A stretch of DNA of 64,000 nt from Lysobacter sp036697405 (GTDB lineage Bacteria; Pseudomonadota; Gammaproteobacteria; Xanthomonadales; Xanthomonadaceae). Positions within the stretch are counted from its first letter, which is position 1; each line of letters opens with the position of its first letter. Location of the stretch: the NCBI RefSeq assembly GCF_036697405.1, contig NZ_JBAHWA010000001.1, positions 1,101,400 to 1,165,399 of the forward strand. Reading direction: 5' to 3'. The position numbers and the translations under genes are program-made. Positions 57,301 to 64,000 of the stretch are shown piece after piece. The notes under the pieces are model-generated. The model worked only from the letters and a program-made list of their open reading frames with translations, searched no databases and was not told where the DNA came from.

Positions 57301-57827
57301 GCGGCTGGCGCCCGGAACTGGAAGTGGTGGTCGCCGGCCAGGTCGTGGGCCTGCGCAAAAAGGGCGACAGCCAGATGTTCGTGCAGATCGAGGACGGCCG
57401 CGGCCGGCTCGAGTGCGCCTTCTTCGCCGAGACCTACGGCGAATTCGCCTCCCTGCTCGCGCGCGACCGCCTGCTGATCGTGCAGGGCGGCCTGCGCGAG
57501 GACGCCTTCAGCGGCGGCTTCGCCCTGCGCGCGCAACGCTGCTGGGAGTACTCGCAGGTCTGCGCGAAGCATTCGCAACGCCTGTCGATGCGCCTGGACC
57601 TGCGCGTGCCCGGCACCTGGCAGCGCGTCGACGCCCTGCTGGCCAAGAACCGTCCCGGCCAGACCCCGATCCGGCTGGACCTGCTGCGCGCGGGCGCGGC
57701 CGGCATGCTGGACCTCAACGGCAGCCAATCGGTACGCGTGGACGCCGACCTGGTCGGCACCCTGCGCGCCCAGCCCGGCGTGCGCGCGGTCAAGCTGACC
57801 CTGGCCAAGCCCTGGGCGGGAAGCTAG
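54303..57827 (+). CDS. dnaE: DNA polymerase III alpha subunit
   Basis: A 1174-residue C-family replicative polymerase. PHP domain at the start (RFVHLHLHSEYSLADSTIRI), catalytic Asp motif MPDFDIDFCMDRRDEVIDYV, GPGRGSGAGSLVAWALGITD and FRPGPLGSGM in the palm and fingers, HhH and OB domains later. QVSLF at about residues 923-927 is the beta-clamp-binding motif. Full length of E. coli DnaE (1160). ATG 54303. accA follows after an inverted repeat, as in the conserved order. Confidence 0.98.
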   Translation: MSARFVHLHLHSEYSLADSTIRIGELVKRCATLGQPAVALTDLDNLFAAVKFYKAAEGAGLKPIIGADVGLADGNETASRMTLLCRDRGGYLTLSRLLSRAWLEGHRVDGVVLRPEWLREDNGGLFALAGRHSLGGRLAIGGRHELAEAWIADWQSVLDDRLHLELTRSRRDGEDAFNAFALHASSKRGLAVVASNDARFLDRDGFEAHEARVCIASGRVLDDPKRPRDYSEEQYLKSSEEMAELFADIPDAIDNAVALATRCNVELKLGEYALPAFPVPSEHTIESWLRNSAREGLEKRLEKAPLAAGKSRQDYDERLEIELGVILKMGFPGYFLIVADFINWAKDHGIPVGPGRGSGAGSLVAWALGITDLDPLPYDLLFERFLNPERVSMPDFDIDFCMDRRDEVIDYVAAKYGRDRVSQIITYGTMAAKAVVRDSGRVLGHPYGFVDGIAKLIPNTLGISLDDALGNTDAAKQNPMLASADLIDRYRTEDDVRDLLDLALSLEDLTRNAGKHAGGVVIAPSPLSDFCPLFAEHDGEGRGRNPVTQFDKDDVEAVGLVKFDFLGLRTLTIIDWAVKAINLRRAAAGEAPLDITALELDDKLSYELFARGDTVAVFQFESRGMRELLKRAKPDTFEDIIALAALFRPGPLGSGMDREWVDRKHGNTEVSYPHPLLEPVLSPTYGVIVYQEQVMQIAQVLAGYTLGGADMLRRAMGKKKPEEMAKERAKFEAGCAERGIPAKQASPIFDLMEKFAEYGFNKSHSAAYALVAYQTAWLKVHYPAEFMAAVLSSDMDNTDKIVGFLDEARTMGLEVLPPDVDASAYMFEAKDARTIRYGLGAVKGVGRGACEAIVEARRAGPFDDLLDFCKRVDSGKLNRRALEALTQAGALDRLGKNRASLMLQLPEVLKATDQLARERDAGQVSLFGGFEAAAPALHLDLSEADEWPLAQLLAGERETLGHYLSGHPFDPYRDELRGLVGNDLGELDRIWENRPESARSGWRPELEVVVAGQVVGLRKKGDSQMFVQIEDGRGRLECAFFAETYGEFASLLARDRLLIVQGGLREDAFSGGFALRAQRCWEYSQVCAKHSQRLSMRLDLRVPGTWQRVDALLAKNRPGQTPIRLDLLRAGAAGMLDLNGSQSVRVDADLVGTLRAQPGVRAVKLTLAKPWAGS

Positions 57828-57916
57828 GAGTGAGCGCACAGGAGTGAGGAGTGAGTAAGGGCGGTACCAGCTTTCGCTCACTCCTCACTCCTTCGCGCTC
57901 ACTCCTGCCCCTCCCC
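57828..57916. repeat. GGAGTGAG inverted repeat after dnaE
   Basis: Arm AGGAGTGAGCGCACAGGAGT..GAG (57828-57857) and a near-complement CTCACTCCTCACTCCTTCGC..CTCACTCCT (57887-57916), two mismatches over 30 bp. Each arm is itself built of GGAGTGA units. It could form a long hairpin between dnaE and accA; its T content is too low for a classical terminator. Confidence 0.7.
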
Positions 57917-57981
57917 CCTACCCCTCGGTACGGTCCGCCCCCCTGGGCTAGACTGTGCCCCTTTCCGGCCCCGGCCCGAGC

Positions 57982-58941
<960 letters not shown>

Positions 58942-58955
58942 GCGCGGCCTTCGCC

Positions 58956-59648
58956 ATGGACGGCTGGCTGAAAGGGACCATCGGCGCGGTTTTGCTGCTG
59001 ATCGCGGCATTCGTGTCGCTGATCTATTACGCCTATTGGCAGGGCGCTAGCGAGCTGCCTGAAGAGCTGCCGCTCGTGCAGCACCACTACCCCGCTGACG
59101 TGCATGCGATCTACTGGGTATCGGTAGGCGGTGAAGGCCCGATGCGAGTCGAGCGCCTGGATCCGCTCAAGTGGTGCTGGGAGTTCTATCGCGAAATCAA
59201 TCGCGCTCCCGCGCCAGGCCGCCCTGTTGGAGCAGCCTCGTTATCGACCTTCGCAGCGCGCCGGATCGCATCCAATCCCGGCAACCCCACGCGCAGCACA
59301 AACCTCTTGATGGCGGAAATCGCCGCGACGATCCGTTTGAGCAACGAATGGACGCCCGAACAGATCGCCGACTACACCTTGGATGAGGCTTGGTTCGGTC
59401 GTGACGCACGCGGCCTGCGAGCGGCTGCGCCGGCGTATTTCGGTGTCTCCGCGGATCAGCTGACGCGGGCGGAAACCATCGCTTTGATCGCACTGATGAA
59501 GGGGCCGTCCTACTACGACCCGACACGCAACCGCGAGCGATTCGATGAACGCTATATACATCTCGCCGGCAAGCTCGGAATCGATCCCGCGCATATCGAT
59601 CCGACACGGGATCTAGCCCGTCTCAAACCCGCCGCGATCGTGCATTGA
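58956..59648 (+). CDS. GT51 (transglycosylase)-like membrane protein lacking the N-terminal catalytic motif
   Basis: A 230-residue protein. Helix 6-27 (LKGTIGAVLLLIAAFVSLIY) anchors it in the inner membrane. From about residue 120 it resembles the second half of peptidoglycan glycosyltransferase domains: LDEAWFGRDARGLRAAAPAY, AYFGVSADQLTRAETIALIA and LMKGPSYYDPTRNRERFDER. The first-half catalytic motif (EDxxFxxHxG) is absent; residues 40-110 show no equivalent. It may be degenerate or have another role. A/T content is visibly higher than in accA, suggesting acquisition. A small DUF6881-type gene follows 13 bp later. Confidence 0.7.
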   Translation: MDGWLKGTIGAVLLLIAAFVSLIYYAYWQGASELPEELPLVQHHYPADVHAIYWVSVGGEGPMRVERLDPLKWCWEFYREINRAPAPGRPVGAASLSTFAARRIASNPGNPTRSTNLLMAEIAATIRLSNEWTPEQIADYTLDEAWFGRDARGLRAAAPAYFGVSADQLTRAETIALIALMKGPSYYDPTRNRERFDERYIHLAGKLGIDPAHIDPTRDLARLKPAAIVH

Positions 59649-59661
59649 TCGCATTGCCGGG

Positions 59662-59955
59662 ATGAGGAACAGCACAATCTACATTGACGTAAATTGGTCC
59701 CACGCCGAGCCCGACTATCCCATCCGTCTGGTCTCGGAAATCGACGCCGACGGCTACGAGACTCGCAAGCTCGAATTCTTCCTCGATGGCCGAGTCGCAT
59801 CTGCTTCGAGCAGTGAAGACGACTTTTCGGACACTCGACTGGGCGAGGTTCCTGTCCCATCGCTGCTGGAGATCAACAGCGATCCACAGTTCGAGGGTAT
59901 CGCGATCAGTGCGACCGCGTTCGAAGCGTTGTGGGCGAAACACGTACCACGCTAG
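59662..59955 (+). CDS. DUF6881-type small protein
   Basis: A 97-residue cytoplasmic protein: IYIDVNWSHAEPDYPIRLVS, SEIDADGYETRKLEFFLDGR and then GEVPVPSLLEINSDPQFEGI, ending SATAFEALWAKHVPR. This is the DUF6881 pattern; such proteins are often found near toxin or immunity genes, role unproved. It is 13 bp after the GT51-like gene with similar low-GC codon use, so the two appear to be a small acquired cassette. ATG 59662 follows GGGATG. Family recollection only. Confidence 0.65.
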   Translation: MRNSTIYIDVNWSHAEPDYPIRLVSEIDADGYETRKLEFFLDGRVASASSSEDDFSDTRLGEVPVPSLLEINSDPQFEGIAISATAFEALWAKHVPR

Positions 59956-59968
59956 TCGCTGCGACGGC

Positions 59969-61030
59969 CTACCAAGCCCGCAAATATTGATCCGGCCCAT
60001 GCAGCTCCGCCCCCAGCTCCGCCGCCGCGCGGCGCGGGAAATACGGATCGCGCAGCAATTCGCGCGCCAGCAGCACCACGTCGGCTTCGCCGCTTTCGAC
60101 GATGCCTTCGGCCTGCGAGGCGCCGGTGATCTGGCCGACCGCGCCGGTGGCGATGCCGCCCTCGCGGCGGATGCGCGCGGCGAACGGCACCTGGTAGCCG
60201 GGGCCGTCGGGTATGCGCACGCCCGGCATCAGCCCGCCGCTGGAGACGTCGACCAGGTCCACGCCCAGCGCTTTGACGATGCGCGCCAGCTCGATGCTCT
60301 GCTCGATGTCCCAGCCGCCCTCGACCCAGTCGGTGGCGGACACGCGCAGCCATAGCGGCAGGCGCTCGGGCCAGACCTCGCGCACCGCCGCCAGCACCTC
60401 GCGCAACAGGCGCGTGCGGCTGTCGAAATCGCCGCCGTAGCCGTCGTCGCGGCGATTGCTCAGCGGCGACAGGAACTCGTGCAGCAAATAGCCGTGCGCG
60501 GCATGCAATTCGATCAGCTGGAAACCGGCCGCGAGCGCGCGGTGCGCGGCCGCGGCGAAGTCGTCGATCACATTGGCCAGGCCGCAGGTGTCGAGCGCGC
60601 GCGGCGCGACATGGCCGTCGGCGAACGGCAACGCCGACGGCGCCACCGGCGTCCAGCCGCCGTAGCCCGGCGGGATCGCGCGTCCGCCCAGCCACGGCGG
60701 TTCGACGCTGGCCTTGCGTCCGGCGTGCGCGAGCTGCATGCCCGGCACGGCGCCGTTGGCGCGGATGAAGCAGGCGATTTCCGACCAGGCCTCGCCTTGG
60801 CGGTCGTTCCAGATGCCGGTGTCGCTGGGCGAAATGCGCCCCTCGGGCGAAACCGCGGTGGCCTCGGTCAGCACCACGCCCGCGCCACCGACCGCGCGGC
60901 TGCCCAGGTGCACCAGGTGCCAGTTTTCGGGCATGCCGTCGATCGCCGAGTACTGGCACATCGGCGACACCGCGATGCGGTTGCGCAGGGTCACGGAGCG
61001 TTGCGGGTACGGGTCGAACAGGCGGGCCAA
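59969..61030 (-). CDS. Old-yellow-enzyme family NADH:flavin oxidoreductase (YqjM/NamA-like)
   Basis: A 353-residue TIM-barrel FMN enzyme that reduces activated alkenes. SPMCQYSA (Cys25, the YqjM-type redox-sensing Cys), MQLAHAGRKASVEPPWLGGR, LIELHAAHGYLLHEFLSPLS and LRVSATDWVEGGWDIEQSIE. Start TTG at 61030 gives the family N-terminus ARLFDPYPQRSVTL; no ATG is nearby and no strong Shine-Dalgarno is seen. On the minus strand, convergent with DUF6881 and divergent from tilS, so it is an insert in the accA-tilS neighbourhood. Substrate unknown. Confidence 0.93.
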   Translation of the reverse strand: MARLFDPYPQRSVTLRNRIAVSPMCQYSAIDGMPENWHLVHLGSRAVGGAGVVLTEATAVSPEGRISPSDTGIWNDRQGEAWSEIACFIRANGAVPGMQLAHAGRKASVEPPWLGGRAIPPGYGGWTPVAPSALPFADGHVAPRALDTCGLANVIDDFAAAAHRALAAGFQLIELHAAHGYLLHEFLSPLSNRRDDGYGGDFDSRTRLLREVLAAVREVWPERLPLWLRVSATDWVEGGWDIEQSIELARIVKALGVDLVDVSSGGLMPGVRIPDGPGYQVPFAARIRREGGIATGAVGQITGASQAEGIVESGEADVVLLARELLRDPYFPRRAAAELGAELHGPDQYLRAW

Positions 61031-61133
61031 CGGAGCGTCTCGGTACGGGATGGAGAAACAGTAAGCGCGCCCCGGCGCGGTAACAGCGCCATCGGTGGGT
61101 TGCTCCGTCCCACCGCCGTGGCACCATCCGCGG

Positions 61134-62432
61134 ATGCCGTCCGCATCCCCCGCCCCGCTGGCCCCGGCCCTGCGCGATCTGCCGCAGGGGCCGCTGTGCG
61201 TGGGCTACAGCGGCGGCCTGGATTCCAGCGTGCTGCTGCATTTGCTGGCGGCGACGCCGGCCGCGCGCGCGCAGGGTCTGCGCGCCTGGCACGTGCACCA
61301 CGGCCTGCATCCGCAGGCCGAGGCCTGGGCCGCCCACTGCGCCGAAATCTGCGCGGCACTCAGCGTTCCGCTGACGGTGTCGCGGGTGAGCGTGGCCCAT
61401 GACAGCGGCGACGGCCCGGAGGCCGCCGCGCGGCGCGCTCGCCATGCCGCTTTCGAGGCCGGATTGGGCATCGACGAGACCCTGGCGCTCGCCCACCATC
61501 GCGACGATCAGGCCGAAACCTTCCTGCTGCGCGCGCTGCGCGCCTCCGGCCCGGACGGACTGGCGGCGATGCGGCGCTGGCGCGACTGCGGCCGCGGCCG
61601 GCTGTGGCGGCCCTTGCTGGAGCTGCCGCGCAGCGCGCTGGAGTCCTATGCGCAGGCGCACGGCCTGCGCTGGATCGAGGACCCCAGCAACGCCGACGAC
61701 GCCTACGACCGCAATTTCCTGCGCCGGCGCGTGCTGCCGCTGCTGCGCGAACGCTGGCCGCAGGCCGACGCGGCGCTGGCGGCCTCGGCCGCCTTGAACG
61801 CGCAGGCGGCGACGTTGCTGGAACGCGAGGATGCGCTGGCCCTGGCGCAGGTGCGCAGCGCCGACCCGCAGGCGCTGTCGCGCGCGGGCCTGCGCACGCT
61901 GGCGCCGGCGCGGCGCGCGCGCGTGCTGCGGCGCTGGATCGCCGCACTCGGGCTGCCGCCGCTGCCGGCCCAGGGCGTGGCCCGCATCGAAACGGAACTG
62001 CTGGACGCGCGCGACGACGCCGAGGCCGAGTTCGCCTGGAGCGGCGCGGCGATCCGCGCCTGGCGCGATCTGCTGCATGCGCAGGCGCAGTCGCCGGCGC
62101 TGCCCGGGGATTGGCGCGCGCACTGGGATGGCCGCGCACCGCTGGCCCTGCCTGGCGGCGGCGAACTGCGCCTGGAAGGCGCGCCGGCCCTCGACCGGCC
62201 CTGCGAGGTCCACGCGCGCGTGGGCGGCGAGCGCATCGTGCTGCCCGGCCGCGGCCACAGCCACAGCCTCAAGCAGGCCCTGCAGGACCTGGGCGTGCCG
62301 CCCTGGGAACGCCGGCGCCTGCCGCTGCTGTCGCGCGACGGCGCGCTGCTGGCGGCCGCCGACCTGGCCTATGCGGCCGACTTCGACCGCTGGCTGCGCG
62401 AACGCCACGCGCGCCTGGTCTGGCGCCCCTGA
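61134..62432 (+). CDS. tilS: tRNA(Ile)-lysidine synthase
   Basis: A 432-residue PP-loop ATPase that converts C34 of tRNA-Ile(CAU) to lysidine, changing it to AUA decoding. P-loop LCVGYSGGLDSSVLLHLLAA, HHGLHPQAEAWAAHCAEICA, LALAHHRDDQAETFLLRALR and DPSNADDAYDRNFLRRRVLP; C-terminal TilS substrate domains follow. ATG 61134. In E. coli tilS also follows accA; the OYE and DUF6881 genes intervene here. xseB starts 49 bp after it. Confidence 0.96.
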   Translation: MPSASPAPLAPALRDLPQGPLCVGYSGGLDSSVLLHLLAATPAARAQGLRAWHVHHGLHPQAEAWAAHCAEICAALSVPLTVSRVSVAHDSGDGPEAAARRARHAAFEAGLGIDETLALAHHRDDQAETFLLRALRASGPDGLAAMRRWRDCGRGRLWRPLLELPRSALESYAQAHGLRWIEDPSNADDAYDRNFLRRRVLPLLRERWPQADAALAASAALNAQAATLLEREDALALAQVRSADPQALSRAGLRTLAPARRARVLRRWIAALGLPPLPAQGVARIETELLDARDDAEAEFAWSGAAIRAWRDLLHAQAQSPALPGDWRAHWDGRAPLALPGGGELRLEGAPALDRPCEVHARVGGERIVLPGRGHSHSLKQALQDLGVPPWERRRLPLLSRDGALLAAADLAYAADFDRWLRERHARLVWRP

Positions 62433-62481
62433 CGCGAGCGCACGCGTTGACCCCGCGCAGCCCGCGCCGCACACTTGTCGC

Positions 62482-62748
62482 ATGCCACGCAAAGCCGCCA
62501 ACGAGCCTTCCTCCGTCACCGATTTCGAGCAATCGCTGGACGCGCTCGAACAACTGGTCGAGAAGATGGAACACGGCGAGATGAGTCTGGAAGATTCGCT
62601 CGCCGCCTACGAACGCGGCGTCGGCCTGTACCGCCGCTGCCAGACCGCGCTGGAACAGGCCGAGCTGCGCGTGCGCCTGCTCAGCGACCCGCAGGACCCG
62701 GCCGGCGCCGAACCCTATTCCGGCTCGTCCAACGCCTCCGATGCGTGA
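62482..62748 (+). CDS. xseB: Exodeoxyribonuclease VII small subunit
   Basis: An 88-residue helical protein that with XseA makes exonuclease VII. FEQSLDALEQLVEKMEHGEM SLEDSLAAYERGVGLYRRCQ is the complete family core. ATG 62482. It overlaps ispA by 8 bp. xseB-ispA is the conserved order, with dxs usually next (outside the window). Confidence 0.97.
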   Translation: MPRKAANEPSSVTDFEQSLDALEQLVEKMEHGEMSLEDSLAAYERGVGLYRRCQTALEQAELRVRLLSDPQDPAGAEPYSGSSNASDA

Positions 62749-63622
62749 TCCGCGCCTGGCCGTCTGGCGCGAACGCGCCGACGCCGCGCTCGCGCGCGCC
62801 CTGCCCGATCCGAACGCCTCGCCGCAGGCCCTGCATGCGGCCATGCGCCACGCCGTGCTGCTGGGCGGCAAGCGCCTGCGCCCGCTGCTGGTCTACGCCA
62901 CCGGCGCGCTGTTCGACGCCGACGAGGCGGCGCTGGACGCGCCCGCGGCCGCGGTCGAGCTGATCCACGCCTATTCGCTGGTCCACGACGACCTGCCGGC
63001 CATGGACGACGACGCCCTGCGTCGCGGCCAGCCGACCGTACACGTGGCCTACGACGAAGCCACCGCGATTCTGGCCGGCGACGCGCTGCAGTCGCTGGCC
63101 TTCGGCGTGCTCGCGGACGCCGCGACCGGCGACGAGGTACGCGTGGCCCTGCTGCGCACCCTGGCCGGCGCCGCCGGCGCCGCCGGCATGTGCGGCGGCC
63201 AGGCCCTGGACATCGCCGCCACCGGCACCGGCGCGGCCCTGGACCTGTCCGCACTGGAACGCCTGCACGCCCTCAAGACCGGCGCCCTGATCCGCGCCGC
63301 GGTGCGCATGGGCGCGCTCTGCGGCCGCGCCGACACGGCGGCGCTGGACGCCCTGGACCGCTATGCGCAGGCGCTGGGCCTGGCCTTCCAGGTCCGCGAC
63401 GACATCCTCGACGTCGAAGGCAGCAGCGCCACCCTGGGCAAGACCGCCGGCAAGGACGCGGCCCAGGACAAGGCCACCTTCCCCGCCCTGATCGGCCTGG
63501 ACGGCTCGCGCGCCCGTTTGAGCGACCTGGTACGGACCATGCACGAAGCGCTGGCCCCTTTCGGCGACAAGGCCGCGGCTTTGAACGAACTCGGCGAGTT
63601 CGCCGCGCAACGCAATCATTGA
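62741..63622 (+). CDS. ispA: Farnesyl diphosphate synthase
   Basis: A 293-residue trans-prenyltransferase making C15-PP from IPP and DMAPP. First Asp-rich motif in YSLVHDDLPAMDDDALRRGQ, second in AFQVRDDILDVEGSSATLGK; LLGGKRLRPLLVYATGALF near the start. Length matches E. coli IspA (299). ATG 62741 overlaps xseB. It feeds UppS, whose gene is about 20 kb upstream. Confidence 0.97.
   Translation: MRDPRLAVWRERADAALARALPDPNASPQALHAAMRHAVLLGGKRLRPLLVYATGALFDADEAALDAPAAAVELIHAYSLVHDDLPAMDDDALRRGQPTVHVAYDEATAILAGDALQSLAFGVLADAATGDEVRVALLRTLAGAAGAAGMCGGQALDIAATGTGAALDLSALERLHALKTGALIRAAVRMGALCGRADTAALDALDRYAQALGLAFQVRDDILDVEGSSATLGKTAGKDAAQDKATFPALIGLDGSRARLSDLVRTMHEALAPFGDKAAALNELGEFAAQRNH

Positions 63623-64000
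<378 letters not shown>

Noticed and set aside
54348..57881. A 1177-codon minus-strand frame opposite dnaE
   Set aside because: Composition (Ala, Gly, Arg, His, Gln runs) is typical of antisense frames in high-GC DNA; dnaE is unambiguous.

Overview
The window is about 64 kb of a high-GC gammaproteobacterial chromosome, most likely Lysobacter or a close relative in the Xanthomonadaceae. The gene order, the TonB-receptor and autotransporter content, the dispersed GGGAGCGGCG-type palindromes and a remnant of an XVIPCD (Xanthomonadales type IV effector) tail all point that way. The genus is inferred from family knowledge; no 16S or whole-genome marker lies in the window.

Layout. 1-3.1 kb: the end of an ECF sigma factor, then a four-gene copper-RiPP (bufferin/Hvf-type) operon: a precursor with repeated EGKCG motifs, an MNIO/DUF692 enzyme, a DUF2063 partner and a DoxX membrane protein. 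3.2-10 kb: rnt, a guanidine exporter gene under a guanidine-II riboswitch, rlmB, rnr, a decayed effector tail with a frameshifted lipoprotein upstream of it, an SRPBCC gene that appears to start with CTG, and tRNA-Leu(CAG). 10-20 kb: parC, tpm, a small secreted protein, a Tat-exported threonine-aldolase-like protein, asnB, and a penicillin-acylase-family hydrolase. asnB is preceded by a 39-codon leader ORF with six Asn codons and a terminator, a candidate asparagine attenuator. 20-26.4 kb (minus strand): the tightly overlapping operon map-glnD-dapD-hypothetical-arsC/yffB-dapE. 26.5-29.6 kb: a secreted MBL-fold hydrolase, then rpsB-tsf. 29.9-38.9 kb (minus strand): AIM24, a subtilisin autotransporter, a transducer-type TonB receptor, fecR and fecI. 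39.2-63.6 kb: the conserved pyrH-frr-uppS-cdsA-dxr-rseP-bamA-lpxD-fabZ-lpxA-lpxB-rnhB-dnaE-accA block, then tilS, xseB and ispA. It carries local insertions: a CDF transporter, a DUF1232-like gene, a truncated GT51-like protein with a DUF6881 protein, and an old-yellow enzyme.

How the genes work together. The right half is the classical cell-growth and envelope supercluster: translation (rpsB, tsf, frr), UMP supply (pyrH), isoprenoid carrier (dxr, ispA, uppS), phospholipid (cdsA, accA), lipid A (lpxD, lpxA, lpxB, fabZ), outer-membrane assembly (bamA, rseP) and replication (dnaE, rnhB). The 9-kb Fec-like surface-signalling and protease locus lies between tsf and pyrH, which are neighbours in many relatives. 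The most notable regulatory signal is the asnB leader peptide with its antiterminator/terminator geometry. I saw no CRISPR array, prophage, transposase or rRNA.
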